Source: Pleurodeles waltl (Eukaryota; Chordata; Amphibia; Caudata; Salamandridae). Taken from it: 64,000 nucleotides of DNA. This document shows positions 10,961 through 23,346 of this stretch, one piece after another. Below the pieces are notes generated by a model. That model did not search any database. It was not told where the DNA came from and worked only from the letters and a program-made list of their open reading frames with translations. Where the stretch lies: positions 774,019,138 through 774,083,137 of the forward strand of contig NC_090438.1 of the NCBI RefSeq assembly GCF_031143425.1, written 5' to 3'. Position numbers and translations under genes: made by a program. How positions within the stretch are numbered: the first letter of the stretch is position 1; the number at the start of each line of letters is the position of its first letter.

Positions 10961-11541
10961 AATGTAACATTTTAAACTCTAGAAATCTTTGAAATTCACC
11001 AAAGTAACTAAAACTCGTGCCATATGATATTCATAACTCGCACCTTTGCCGTGCACTGCCAATTACACCTGGCAGAATTATTTTTCAGTTGGCAATGTGA
11101 GGCTCCTTTGGTGAACTCTAGGCTCCATTATTGCACACGAGGCTCAGTTATCAGGCTCTTGAGAGTGCAAATGAGATTACCCCACCAGCTAGCATGGCTT
11201 ATGGTCACCACAGAGCCTTCTGCCACTGTTTTGTGATTCCGGTGATAGTGAGAGTTCATGCCTCTGCTTCTGTAGCAGATTTTCAACTCGAGAAGCAAGT
11301 ATTTCAACCTGGAAATACCTTTTGAATTAAAATTTTACTCCAATGGACATTTCAAGTTGTAACTTAGTGCAAAAAAGCATTTTTGTAAATTTTTACTTTT
11401 TTCCCAAAAGGAAGTGCCTCAGAGACTGCAGAGGGCCCCTCCTAGTGCTTTGTATATCTCCTGGTCACCTTTATTTGCATTTAACGGTGAACGGATCACT
11501 CTCTTTGTCTGCTGCATATACTTTTGGATTTTAAGGTCTTT
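10961..11541. other. No recognisable gene
   Basis: Short frames of 60-70 codons occur but none has family resemblance, splice context or unusual codon pattern. Confidence 0.45.
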
Positions 11542-11711
11542 GGCCCTGGTTTAGATATTGGTGGAGGGGTTGCTCTGTCACCATGGTGACCGATATCCTG
11601 TCCTCCGAACTCTAAATCCCCTTATATCCAACGGGATTTAGATGTCAGCATATGGGATATCTGTCACAATTGCGACGGAGTAACCCCTCCGCCAATATCT
11701 AAATCAGGCCC
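11542..11711. mobile_element. Small palindromic MITE, GGGCCTGATTTAGAT family
   Basis: Left end GGCCCTGGTTTAGATATTGG and right end CCAATATCTAAATCAGGCCC are inverted repeats. TTT flanks both sides, a 3-bp target duplication typical of PIF/Harbinger-type insertion. The centre holds the conserved word GATATCCTGTC and an inverted CTAAATCCC/GGGATTTAG pair. Confidence 0.8.
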
Positions 11712-12219
11712 TTTGTTTTTTTAAGTTCAAAATGCCTTTAAATAAGGGTGTTGTTTTATAGAAGGCATGCACCAGTATTTTACTTGTACTTTTATTACAT
11801 TTGTTAATTTGATAGTGGTTGCGGTGGGTGGCCTAGAGTTGCAGTTAGGGCCCAGTATTTTATGGCTTATACTTTTTTATTTTTTATAAGGTAACAAATG
11901 TGCACATTTAATCACATTTTCTCCATGATCGTTAAATTTGCCCTAATCATTTATTTTACCATGTGGCCTAGTCGGCCCACGGGCCATCCAGTCAGCATTA
12001 GTTACTGAGTATATGAAACCACTGTTTCTGTTGTGCATGTTATTTTAAAACATCTATGATTATTTAGGCCAGGGATGAAATTGGATTCATTGTTTTTTTT
12101 TTTGTATTTAACATTTGTTTTCTGCAAAAAGTGTATTTTGTTGGGGTAATATGATATCATGCCTTGGCAGGATGTTTGTTATTGTAAAATTGTGTGTAGT
12201 GGACTTAATTTTTGCTTGT

Positions 12220-12555
12220 GGCATTGCTAAATTAATGGTATTGTTTGCTTTATCATTTACCATGCCTCCTTTGTCTGGCTAGTTGTTTGTGTGTTTGCCA
12301 GAGGCCACCATTTTGTCTTTGTTTTTCATACCATGTGCCCAGCAGCCATTTTATGTAGTCAGTGTCCATCCATGTGTTCTTTGTTGTCCATGCCTCCTTG
12401 TTTGTTGTTGTTTGACCATATGGCCAGAAGCCATTTTGTCTAACCAGTCAGTGTGCTTTTGCCATAGGCCTGCATATGTTCTTTGTACTCCATGCCTACA
12501 TGCTTGCTGCTGTTGTTGTTTGACCATGTGGCCAGTGTCTATTTTCAGCCAGCCA
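12220..12555 (+). repeat. Imperfect tandem repeat, about 100-bp units
   Basis: Words GTTCTTTGT, CCATGCCTAC/CCATGCCTCC, TTGTTGTTTGACCAT and GGCCAG..CCATTTTGTC recur with a spacing near 100 bp (about 12377 and 12478, with an older partial copy near 12285). A 144-codon frame here follows the repeat and is not a gene. Confidence 0.55.
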
Positions 12556-12559
12556 ATTA

Positions 12560-13074
12560 GGGCCTCATTTACAAGCCCTTTGCGACAATGTTTTTACGCA
12601 GTGTGGGCGCTAACAGTGTACTGCATTGCTCCAGATTTACAAACAGACACATCGGGAACAATTTGTAAAGCCCTGCATCAGATTAAACCTGCTCCAGGTA
12701 TAATGTATGCAGGGTAGCCGTTCCCTCACAGAACTGACGCAGTAAAATTTACATTTCACTGCGTCATTCTGCGACTTCACTGCATCAGAAATTTACGGCC
12801 TGCTCAGAACAGACTTAAAATTGACGTAAAGCTTTTTCCAATGGGAGCCTCCTCGTATTGCTGCGTTAGCATCATTTTTGCAATGCTACTCTAGCAATGC
12901 ATGAGTTTAGCATCAACAGATGCATCAGATTTTCTGACGCATCCGTGAAAACGTGCGCCACGGAGCTCTGTATTGTAAATACATTGTATCCATGGCAGTG
13001 TTAGGGGAGCTTATGGAAGTGCCAGAAATCTGACGCATCAATGCAGATGCGTCAGATTCTTGTAAATGAGGCCC
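12560..13074. mobile_element. MITE with GGGCCTCATTTACAAG terminal inverted repeats
   Basis: The left end GGGCCTCATTTACAAG is the exact reverse complement of the right end CTTGTAAATGAGGCCC. Internal self-complementary blocks include CGCAGT...ACTGCG near 12738-12765, GCAATGCT/AGCAATGC near 12879-12900 and CTGACGCATC/GATGCGTCAG at 13030-13055. Length is 515 bp; no coding sequence. Flanking trinucleotides are TTA and ACA, so a clean target duplication is not seen. Confidence 0.8.
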
Positions 13075-13319
13075 ACAGTGTATTAATCCCCTTTTGTCCA
13101 GTTTTCAAAGTTATTTTCGAGCCTAAGGACATTGATATAGAAGGTCTATGCCATTTTCTGTTCATTTATTCTTACTTTTTTCACTGGTTTCAGTTTAATG
13201 TGCTTCAGGATCATTGTAGAATCTATATGAACAGTGTTTATAATATTATATGCATTTTTTCTTTTTTTTCTCTGCACCTCCTCACTTCCCAATGGATTTC
13301 TCATAGTCCGTAGTGATAC

Positions 13320-13770
13320 ACTAGCATTATTTTATTTTTTTTAATTTTCCCTCCACCCCCTGCCTGCCATAGGTCTTTTTATGCACATTAATTTTTTAAG
13401 GATTATTAAATTTTCTCTGCACTCCCTGCCTGCTATAGGCGGCGCACATCAGCATTTATTTTTTAAGGATGAATCCATTTTTCCCGCAACCCCTGCCTGC
13501 CATAGGATCACACCAGGATTAATTTTTTAAGGAGTATTCCATTTTCTCTGCACCTCCTGCCTGGCATAGGGGCACACCAGCATTATTTTTTTAAGGATTG
13601 TTCCATTTTCCCCTGCACCTCCTGCCTGACATAGGGGCATACCTGCATTAACTCTTTAAGGGTTATTCAATTTTTCCTGGATCTCCTGCCTGCCATAGGT
13701 ACACACCAGCATTCATTTTTAAGGATTATTCTTTTTTCCCTGCACCCACCTGCCAGCCATGGGTGCACAC
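13320..13770 (+). repeat. Minisatellite, seven units of about 65 bp
   Basis: The word CCTGCCTGCCATAGG starts near 13359, 13425, 13492, 13556, 13621, 13685 and 13749, giving unit lengths of 64-67 bp. Each unit also has a CACACCAGCATTA-like word and TTTTTTAAGGATTATTC. Confidence 0.85.
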
Positions 13771-13974
13771 CTCTTAGATCCACAAAAAGCAAACAGTTCT
13801 GTATGTTGTTATCTTTATTCAAATATTATGTTATGGTGTGGATTGGAATCAATACACAATTTTTGTTAATTAATTTTTTGCGGTAGACTAGCTAAATTAT
13901 ATTGTCTATACTATGAATAATTCAAACTGCAAAAACGCCATATTTCACTAAATGTTTTTCTTGTATATTTGCTT

Positions 13975-14868
13975 TTAGGTGCACAAGAGACATCACCCAT
14001 AGTACTACCAGACAGAAGGTCAGCACAAAGTGGCATGACCACAACACATGACTCCTCAGCTTCCACCTGTGGAGCTTAGTGCTAACTAACTGATCTTGAA
14101 GGTAGTCCGAAAGAATGGAGTTGCCAAAAAAGTGGTCAGTGGGGAAGAGAAGAAGAAGCAGATTGCCACCACTGGCTCGTCGCCCTCCTCCTTTTTCAGG
14201 CAACATTGTGTGCCTGCCGCACCATCCTTCGGGCAGCAAGCTGGGAGCACTACTCCTGCATCAACAACGGCACCACCGCAACCTAAGCCTACATCCAGGT
14301 CTTTCAATGAGGCAGCCACTGCAATTATGGGGATGAGCAGTGAGTCTGAATTGGAGTTGTCTCAACTGCAAACTAGTACCCAGTCATCACAGGAAACTGA
14401 GCAAAGTTCAAGTAGAAACAGCACCGGAAGTTGAGCTTCGTGCTGAGCAATATGTACCTCTTCTTGAACCATTGGCTTCCCGATCTCCAGCAAGAAAAAG
14501 AAAGGGTACTCCACCATCTTCTCTAGCCCCCTCTGATAATCTGGTATGGATTGGACCACAACTGAGACTGAGACCTGCCACAAGAGACAACGGAAAAGGA
14601 AAGTTCCTGAAAGCCTTACAATTATGGAAGGGAGAAGGAGGACGAGCCAGTCATTGTCATGAAAGCTGGCTCAGAGTACATTGATATTTACCCTCCAATT
14701 CAACCTGCTCAGAGGTATGTGGCACTGGTTCCACCATCACCAGCTTCCAAACTTGTAAGATGCCTGCCGAGACCTGAATCTACCACTACCTCAGTCAAGG
14801 TATGCACTGCAGAGAGACAATTGTTGACACACCCACCTACCTCCAGTTCACTGACAACAGTAGCACAC
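13975..14868 (+). other. Coding-like Ser/Thr/Pro-rich stretch, unrecognised
   Basis: A splice acceptor-like TTTGCTTTTAG precedes 13979. Two overlapping plus frames (14096-14434 and 14340-14684) are rich in Ser, Thr, Gln and Pro and read like a disordered protein segment, for example ELELSQLQTSTQSSQE. A third short frame follows (14659-14871). The frames are broken relative to one another. The stretch ends exactly where the Harbinger begins, and the hAT BED finger resumes beyond the Harbinger, so it could be an N-terminal exon of that hAT gene. That link is inference; no family motif is visible. Confidence 0.3.
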
Positions 14869-15155
14869 TAAGGGCCAGTTTTGCGTAAAAAAAATTTGCG
14901 CCGGCTAATGCCATTTCGATGCGCCGTGCGGGCGTCAAATTTATACTTCGACGCACGGCGGCGCAACAAACAGGTGGGAGTCATTATTTTGTGACGCACA
15001 CAGCGGCGTCAAGTCGTAAAGGAAACCAACGTTAACGCGACGCAAATGACTGTGGGTCGATTTACAACAGCGCAACCCGGAAAGCGCTGTTTATTTTGAT
15101 GCAATTGCGTCAAATTTACCCGCGGAAACAGCCCTTTCAGCAGAGGAGAGCCAAA

Positions 15156-18100
15156 ATGGATCCCAGATGCCACAACAGACCCCAGGAAGATGACAGCAGA
15201 CCAGGAACCAGCCAGGATGATCCATACAGGAACCAGGACATGTTCAGAAAAAAAAGAAAGTGTCGCTTCAGTGCAGAGGAGCAGGAAATCCTGGTGAAAG
15301 AGGTGACGGAACACCAGCACCAATTGTTCATCACCTCTAAATTGCCTATCAGTAGGAGAGAGGCCATATGGAAACAAATTGTGGACAAGATCAACAGTGT
15401 GGCTGAAGAACGCAGAACAGTCAATGAGTGTAAGAAACGCTGGCATGACTGCAAACGTAGGACAAAAGAAAAAATGTCCAGGAACAGGAAGGCAGCACTG
15501 CAGACTGGAGGGGGGAGTCCAGCACACCAGGAGGCCCTGGACCACATGGAGGAGATGGTCGCAGCCGTCATCCCTGAGGAGATCGTCACAGGGATTCAAG
15601 GACAGGACAGCGAAGACTACCACGACACAATGCACATGCAGGGTAAGTCGCATGGGGAATCATAATACAATAATGATAACTGCAACGGGGGGGGAATACC
15701 TACTACACAATGCATGTAACTCAGTATATATATGAAGTGGCATGGGTAAAGGGGCACGGCAGGGGGGCATGGCCAGCACAGACTGAAGGTGGGGCACGAC
15801 AATATACAGCACCAGCAACAGTCCCATGGGGCCATCCTGTAATCACAACAATGGAGCCAAGGGAAGGCAGCGACAGGTGGGAAGTCCACTACATCAAACT
15901 TAGATCCAGGCACTCGTCACTCAAAATGTATCCTACATAAACTAGGTCCCCATCTGTAATCCAGTAGCCAAAACAACAACTGCAATGTAACTGCGACAAT
16001 AACACCTCTGATCTCTGTGCAGCTATAGTAGCAAATGGCAGGAACCTCCCCATAGAACATACATACCTAAATTAGGGGGTGAGGATGACATCTGCAACTA
16101 TTTATAGAAATAAGACAAAGGCGCCAGTACACTCAAATGCCAATGTCCATACTTGACACATACATCAGCCAAAATAAATAGCAATAGGAGCCACACAGCA
16201 CTAAGGACACACACATGCTGCATACGTCAGGGTCCCTCACGTGCCTGGCTAACAAGGCAACATCACTAATGTCATACTGCTCAGACAACAACATTGAGGA
16301 GGGGACACATGCAACTGGTAACTGAAACACATCTGCACAGTCTGAGAACCAAATAGGACCTTGATACGATAAACAGGGCAATACAATTAAACACACATTA
16401 CCCAACATCATCTCGAAACATCAACAATGTGTACATCCATACCACATCCTAACATTGCCATGCATAGGATATGCCACATAACATGTACATTTAGGTCAAT
16501 GTGAATAAAAAGTGTTTGGGGCAGGTCCTGAGAGGCAAGTGTGCTGCCAGGGCATTCACAACACCCACAGCCAGTCAAAGTGTAGTGTGGTAAGTTTTAC
16601 GTATACTTTGCGCATTAGTTTCAGGCTTTATGCCTTTGTGCACCTTGCCCTGAATGTACTTTTACTCATTTGCAAACAGCTTAGAGCCTCTGTGCACTTT
16701 TCACTAAATGCTATTTATTAGGCTTCGTATCAGTAATTTTGTAAATAGCCAGTTCTACGGTGTTGTTTTTTAGTCCTATCAGACTGTTTTGCCTACTTCA
16801 GCACTGCAGTTCTCCAGAACATATTCACTATGTGCTCCAGTCAAGGATACAGTCTGGTACATTGCCGATAGACGTGGTAGGAGTTCAGATTTGGCGTTCC
16901 TGCGTAGGGACACTTTGTCATCACGATGACATGTTAGTTATAAAATCACTTCCTTGTCACAATACACGCAAGAGGGAGTTTCCGAACAGTGAACCACAAC
17001 TAGACGCTGCCCGCCTTGCTGCAGATGCTGAACCAGATCACAGGCCATTGCTCAGATATGAGGGCTGATGTCTCCCCAGTGATTCAGACAGGCAAGCTTC
17101 AAGCTAAACATGCTGTGCTCTAAATAGAACAAGCAGAGGGAGAGTAGAAACAGTTAGGCACCATGATAGCTTTGTTCAAATGTGTTACACTCCTGGTGAC
17201 TATTTCAATTCTACCATGTTGTATTGTTTGGGTTATTGTGGCTCACACCTAATTATCTAAAAGTCAGTTGTTTTATGAAATCATCATATAAAACCAATAT
17301 GGTCTTTGTCATTTGTATATGAGATCATACTGGAAAAGAGAGAATTGGTTTGGATCTGAGTGACCACGACTTCCCAGAGAAGTTCCAAAGATGTCATGCG
17401 CTCGGCTGTCTAATCATTTCTTTGCCGTGGGAGACATGAGGCACTGCTAGTTAGCCAGAGCAACAAGAAAGAATTAGGGTGACAGAGTTATTTACAAGTG
17501 GGTCAGACTCAGTCCCCCACACCATTAGCTATCCTGCTGCCTAGAAATCCAGTAATCTCATGTAGGATAATGAGAGCCCACGCGACAAAATGTCTCTCCA
17601 TAAGAATAGATATACACGGAGGGACGAGTAGGACAAAAAGATGGCTATTCCCACATTTGGACAAAGCAACACCTAGAGGCAATTAGGCAGACAAGTCTGA
17701 TAACTCAATATCATACATGTGACACACAGGTGGGCCATAGGCCTATAACAATGCCCATATGAAGGACAGCAGATACCAATACCAAACCAGAGCACAACGT
17801 TAAGTCATCCAAAGGCTTGCATCTTATGGCAAAATTGTCACAACACAGACACACTAATTGTACCCTCTTTCATTGCAGAGGAACATGGATCTCCTGCAGA
17901 TATGCCTGTCCCTGATTTCCCTGATGACATGGATGACGAGCCCATAAATATGTCCCAGGAGACCATCCAAAAGGTCCTTGAAAGCCTCCAGACCCCACCT
18001 TCAGTCACAAGGAGGAGCACAGAAGAAGCAGCCATCACAGAAGAACCACCCACCACCCCAATTGTGAGACCTGCCAGCTCCAACACAGCTGAGGAGTCTG

Positions 18101-18640
18101 ACGACACTGGCACCAGCTTTAAAAGAACTGTAGTTGGTGTCCAGCGGGAGCTGGCCAAGGAGGTGCGGGTGGGGATGCAAAACATGGCAGCCAGCCTTGA
18201 AGGGGGTGCGTTCGTGCATGACGTCATTTGCAGATCAGGCAGCTGCTACGGAAGCCCGAACATCTCTCTTGCAGGAACTTGCCAAAACACAGAAGGAAAT
18301 CTGCACAGCTGTCATCCAGTTGACACAACACCTACAACTGCAATCCAGTCAACGTGTGCACGAATGCAACATTGAACCCCTCAGGGCCGACCTGGCTGCC
18401 TACCATCGTGATGTGGCTGCCATTCTCAAAAACCAGCAGGCCCTCCTTGCTGCAGTACTGCCCTTAATAACTCCACAGGGAGCAGCCCCCGGGATGTCTG
18501 CCTCCACGTCTTCTAACACTGAGGTGTGTGTTGCCCCTTCACAACCAACAACAACAAGGACAAACCAGGCAACACACACATCAGAAGAAGAAGACATGGA
18601 ACAGATCACATTCACACGGAAGAGTACCCGGAAGCACTAG
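15156..18640 (+). pseudogene. Harbinger Myb/SANT-like DNA-binding partner protein, two exons, frameshifted
   Basis: In PIF/Harbinger elements a Myb/SANT-like protein binds element ends and brings the transposase to them. Exon 1 (15156-15642) starts at an ATG in good context (AAAATGG) and encodes a basic helix-rich domain at about residues 30-115, with RFSAEEQEILVKEV, REAIWKQIVDKINSV and NECKKRWHDCKRR as the expected Myb/SANT landmarks. It ends at donor GTAAGT (15643). Exon 2 begins after TTTCATTGCAG at 17879; the phase joins correctly. Exon 2 encodes an acidic Pro/Thr-rich linker, then a coiled-coil-like tail with AAYHRDVAAILKNQ, ending in a basic RKSTRKH and stop at 18640. Between about 18205 and 18235 the frame must shift by one base, so this copy is probably nonfunctional unless the shift is a sequence error. 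Confidence 0.8.
15643..17878 (+). other. Intron of the Harbinger Myb gene
   Basis: It starts GTAAGTCG and ends CTTTCATTGCAG, with a pyrimidine-rich tract before the AG. At 2.2 kb it is long for a transposon intron. No other feature recognised inside. Confidence 0.7.
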
Positions 18641-20194
18641 TCCCTGCACCATGGCCTACTTTGACCAAGGTCCTACGTTTTGACAAATGCCAGTCTCACT
18701 ACATCTACACTCAATGACTGTTCTGCAATCCACTGTATGACTTGTCAGCATTGCCAGTGAATGTCTCTCTCCTACTATTTGCCAATTCCTGTCCCTCTGC
18801 ACTGTCTGTGACATCACCCCAGCATGTCAGGAGCATCATCCACACCCCTTCTGTAGGATCACTATGTAAGAATGCACCAGAACGGACCCAGCAATCATGG
18901 ACAATGGACATTTTGCACTACAGCACCTATAAATAAATAGCACTTGCACACCTAATATGTCTCTGTGTTATTTCACACTTCAACTGTGCAGTACATAACT
19001 CCAAAGTGCCTGTGTGGCAACCATGTAGCTTGTCAATACAACTGTCCTGACATCATGTAGTCTGATACATTTGTGCAGTGGCCAGGATTGCATCATAGCC
19101 TTACCATACTGAGGAGAATAACTGATGAAGGGACTAACCACACACAATCATGGTGTTTTGGACAGAATGATGCACCATCTATAGCAATTCTAGTCAACTA
19201 ATGGTGGCTGAGATATGTAGGCACCATGCAATACTAAAACATGAAATTATGCTGCAAAATGTAAGCAAACATAAACAAATAACACTGCATCAATCACCCT
19301 TTCTGAGTATACTTCCATGAAGTGAAGTCATGCAGAATTAGCACACACATGATGTAGGTCAGCAATGAAGGCAACAAGACAAGAGTGTTAACAACACCTC
19401 ATCTACAATGATCTCCCTGAACATCACACTGCAGTCCGACCTATGAAATTACCCACAATAACAAGTCTGGAAGCACACTTTGTCAAGTAGAATACATACT
19501 CACCAACACAAAACCTTGGTGATCAATGCAAACTACCAATGGTGGGTCTCCAAAATGGTGGATACTTACCAAGTGATCACAGGGGTAGCTGGCATGTTAA
19601 ACCTCCATTTTCTGGGGATGGCTAGCATAAGACACTAATGTCATGCAAAAACATTCACCTACACTGATGTCAAGGCCATGATAAAGTAGCACCTAACGCA
19701 TCATGTAAAGGGTTAACTATATATTTATTACTATTTATTCACACAAGAGGCAACTAAGGGAAAAGTAATACCTACACTAATCTAACCTGACTACTACTAA
19801 CCCACAACTGTCCCTAACTAACCTAAGCTAAACTAACTCTACACATATAACGAAACGATCTAAACATCAACCCCCCACCCACCATTATGAGACAGGACAC
19901 ATGCAGGACAACACTTACTAACCTACACACATACTATACTATCCTAAACAAGCATATATTTTTTTGTTTCATTTTCTTTTTTTTTTTTTTTTTTTTTAAA
20001 GAAAAAGGGATCCCAACATTGACACCCACCCAAAAAATAAAGATAGAAAGATTAAGGACCCCCCACCCTCTTCCCTAACACTAACTAAGCTAATTACCTA
20101 TACTAACCTAATACTAATCCCCAAAACCCAACTATCAGCACAAAATAGGAAAGAGGAGAGAGGGGAGGGGTAAAAGTAAAACAAGGCAAATGTC
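18641..20194. other. Noncoding Harbinger interior
   Basis: Lies between the converging Myb gene and the minus-strand ORF at 20195. It contains a T-run (about 19978-19997) and AATAAATAG (18933), a possible polyadenylation signal for the Myb gene. No gene recognised. Confidence 0.4.
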
Positions 20195-20683
20195 CTAGAG
20201 GTTGGCCCTCCATAGGGTCCGCCTGATGGAGCGAACCCTTTTTTTTATATACGCCACATCCTGGCTCAGCTTGTCCACCTTATTAAACACCTTGTCCAAT
20301 TTACGGCTCAATGCCAGGAATGCGGCTGGGTCCACAGGAGGGGCTGATGCTGTCTGTGTGCCGGCCGAGGTGGACCTTGTGCCAGCAGTTGAATGCCCAC
20401 TGGACTGTCCTGGTTGTTGAAGATGGCTGGGTCCAGGTCTGGATGAGGAGCCAGGGTCAACTGTGTCCGACGTTGCTGGGGCCACTTGGGGAGACCTGGT
20501 GGATGTGGTGTTGGTTGCTGTTGTGGGCAATGTAGGCCCACCCTGTGGTGAGGCCCACCATGCCCCGGAGGCCCGATCTGATTGATATTTGCGGCCCATC
20601 CTCCGGTACCCCGACTGCACCTGCAGGATGTGCCTGTATCGCATGGCACGCCTCTCAAATTGGTGTCTATCTGCGGCACTCAT
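20195..20683 (-). CDS. Unknown 162-residue protein inside Harbinger (third ORF)
   Basis: The frame is open for 162 codons from the ATG at 20683 (context AACATGA), eight bases after a splice acceptor-like TCTCTTCACAG, so an untranslated or short coding first exon upstream on the minus strand is likely. Layout of the product: a basic N-terminal stretch at residues 1-40 (ADRHQFERRAMRYRHIL), a low-complexity Thr/Ser/Pro/Gln middle (about 45-115), and a C-terminal heptad-like, basic coiled coil (LSRKLDKVFNKVDKLSQDV) ending in RSIRRTLWRANL. I do not recognise a family. It is convergent with the Myb gene and codirectional with the transposase. It may be an accessory protein of the element or a captured or duplicated Myb-partner tail; its uninterrupted frame next to the frameshifted Myb gene is notable. 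Confidence 0.5.
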   Translation of the reverse strand: MSAADRHQFERRAMRYRHILQVQSGYRRMGRKYQSDRASGAWWASPQGGPTLPTTATNTTSTRSPQVAPATSDTVDPGSSSRPGPSHLQQPGQSSGHSTAGTRSTSAGTQTASAPPVDPAAFLALSRKLDKVFNKVDKLSQDVAYIKKRVRSIRRTLWRANL

Positions 20684-21084
20684 GTTTGCAGCTGTGAAGA
20701 GAAATGGCAAATATTTACCTTTGGAATTGCATTGGGTGGAGTAGCACAATGGGTTATTTGTACATTACTTGTAATGTATTTGTTGCAGCAATTGTCACAA
20801 CATAGTTCACTTAAAGTCTCAGAGGAAGTACATGTGAAACCTGCATACATAAGGGCATCTCACACCTAGCATATCCATGTCTCTACATGATGGATGACAT
20901 CAGCCTAAACTACTTATCCAAATAATGCCTAATGCATCTGACATTATGGCTGAACCTCTTTCGCATACTGACTTCACTACATATGTCACTCTATGTAACA
21001 ACTATCACAACCCTCACTCAATGCCATTTGTAAATTGTGGTTTACTAATATTGAACCCATGGGCCATAACCAAATGTGTACACT

Positions 21085-21600
21085 AGGGGCCAGATGTAGG
21101 AAGACGGAAATTAGCGACTTTCAATTTGCGCCCCCTTAGCGACTATGGGCACTCACGGGGATGGAGGCCTGCTGGGAACAGCAGACCTCCATGTCCGTGA
21201 CTGCTTTTAAATAAAGCAGTTTTTTTCCCCCCAAGTGTAGCCCTTAAAGGAAAACGAGCTGCACTTAGAAAAATAAACCAAATCCTTTATTTTCGTTATT
21301 TTTCAGGGCAGGTAGTGGTCCCTTGGACCATTGCCTGCTCTGCCAAAATATTTTTGGGTCCACTCACAAAGGGGAAGGGGTCCTATGGGGGCCCCTTCCA
21401 GTTTGCGAGTGGGTTACCATCCACTTCAAGTGGATGGTAACTGCCACTCCCTTTGCGACCACGTACTCGGTCGCAAATGGAATTGCATACCACTGCGAGT
21501 CGCAATTAGGAAGGGAACACCCCTTCCTATTTGCGAGTCGGAAATGCATTTTGCGAGTCGATTCTGACTCACAAAATGCATTTCTGCATAGCAAACAGAC
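21085..21600. mobile_element. Hairpin-chain MITE, GGGCCAGATGTAG family, truncated inverted copy
   Basis: The left end GGGGCCAGATGTAGGAAG matches the family at 8681-9400, but the internal hairpins occur in the opposite order: GGAGGCCTGCTG/CAGCAGACCTCC (about 21164-21192), GGTAGTGGTCC/GGACCATTGCC (about 21310-21335), TTACCATCCACTT/AAGTGGATGGTAA (21414-21440), then the GCATTTTGCGAGTCG stem (21546-21585). The far terminal repeat is missing; the copy stops where the 140-bp tandem begins. Confidence 0.8.
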
Positions 21601-21975
21601 GTTTTTTATCATAAATTTTGACTCTGCATTCTGTGCACTCCTGTACGTGAAAAAATTATGACGCCCATGCTGTATGCATGGAAATGTGAAGCAACATGGA
21701 CATTATGGTGGACATGTCATGTACCTTATCAAATTATTAATTTTCATATCATATTTTTTGACTCTGCATTCTGTGCACTCCTGTACGTGAAAAAATTATG
21801 ACGCCCATGCTGTATGCGTGGAAATTTGACACAACATGGACAATATGGTGGACATGGCATGTACCTTATTAATTTATTAATTTTCATATCATATTTTTTG
21901 ACTCTGCATTCTGTGCACTCCTGTACATAAAAAAATTATGACGCCCATGCTGTATGTGTGGAATTTCGACGCATT
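21601..21975 (+). repeat. 140-bp tandem repeat, about 2.6 copies
   Basis: GACTCTGCATTCTGTGCAC begins at 21620, 21760 and 21900, exactly 140 bp apart. The last copy is partial. Units differ by a few substitutions. Confidence 0.9.
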
Positions 21976-23346
21976 TTTAAATTATGTCTTAATTTTTGTA
22001 AGTTGGGGAAGGAAATTTGTCATGGCCAAACGGTGCTATGTGATACACATTTGTGGTTAGCTATGACACATGTCCCTTATTGGATGTATAGAAGGCATTC
22101 ACACTGTAAACTTTATGATACCTTACGAAAATGTATTAACCATATTTGTACACATATTTTGGGTAATTGCTGATGGCTATTTTGAAATGATGGATGGGAT
22201 ACCATGATGTATTCCTTCTCAAAAATGTGTCCACAATTATCATGGTAATGCATTTATCTATAGTCCAAACAGGGAGTGCAATAGTCACTTACAGTTTTTA
22301 TGGGGCTAACCATGTCCTATTATGATTCGATGATTTGTGTTTGACTTTTGACATGTAGGCCACACATGCGCCTTATGCATGTGTTTAGTTCACAAGTACA
22401 TGATTCTTTTATATTTGGGGGGCGGTAGAGGTGGACTTAGGCCCCCAGCACCCTAGGGTTTGCCCATCCAGATTTGCTAATTTATCCATGGCTTTTATTT
22501 ATTCTGTTATGCAAAACCTGCAGCAGCAGGCTAATGTAAGGCCATAGGGTATGAATCACTGTTAGCCATTCATTCATCTCATTTGCCCATTTGACGTTTG
22601 CACTATTGATGATTTGGAGCAATCTGACATACCATTTTGCAATGACTATGTTTGCAAAATCTCAGCGTTCCTCATGTGCTGATGACAAATAGATTGTTGA
22701 TGTATGTGGCCCTTTATGCATTACCTTGTTTAGTGGCATGTTAAATTCTTCCTGCTAGGTTCAAACTGGGACACTACTGTGATGGGCAGCTTGCAAATAT
22801 TTGGTTGATTGGATGACATATGTTTATATGTGTGTGGGAATGTGGATCCACTATCACCTGTCTGGGTGTATGTTGTCACTGTAACTTCAAGGTTTCCTCA
22901 TGAGTTAGTGGCAGCTAATGTTGTTCCAATTGGGTATTGTTCATATCAAAAACTTTAGAGAAGCCATTGAGGATATGGTCACGTACACATGGATGGTCCC
23001 ACCCTGTCACTGAACACGTGTGATGAGACTTTCAAATGATCTACATTTTTGGGCTGAGTGAGAGACTGTCTCAGGTGTCTGGATCAGGCATGTGTAATTG
23101 CCACTTTTGTACTCCTGTTGGCCTCTGTGGATGGTAATGTATGATGTAACATCCTACCCTCTGTGCATACATTTGTGATGTTTTTTTTGTGTGTCATGAT
23201 TGTTATATCATTATTGCTCAATGAGACGACATTCTTCTTCAGCAATTTCGTAGTAAAGGTGGGCAGAAATGAATAGGCCAAAGCATGATGTGGTGTTTGT
23301 TATCTGTGTTTATTTACAAATGTGCAATAAGTGTTGATATAAGAAA
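21976..23346. other. Noncoding Harbinger interior
   Basis: No frame or motif that I can support. It could contain the 5' exon and promoter of the 20195-20683 ORF and the 3' end of the transposase transcript. Confidence 0.35.

Noticed and set aside
12283..12717. 144-codon Cys-rich frame, possible secreted protein
   Set aside because: Runs through a 100-bp tandem repeat and into a MITE end; Cys spacing follows the DNA repeat.
15009..15653. 214-codon minus-strand frame
   Set aside because: Antisense shadow of the Myb exon, which has clear family motifs and splice signals on the plus strand.
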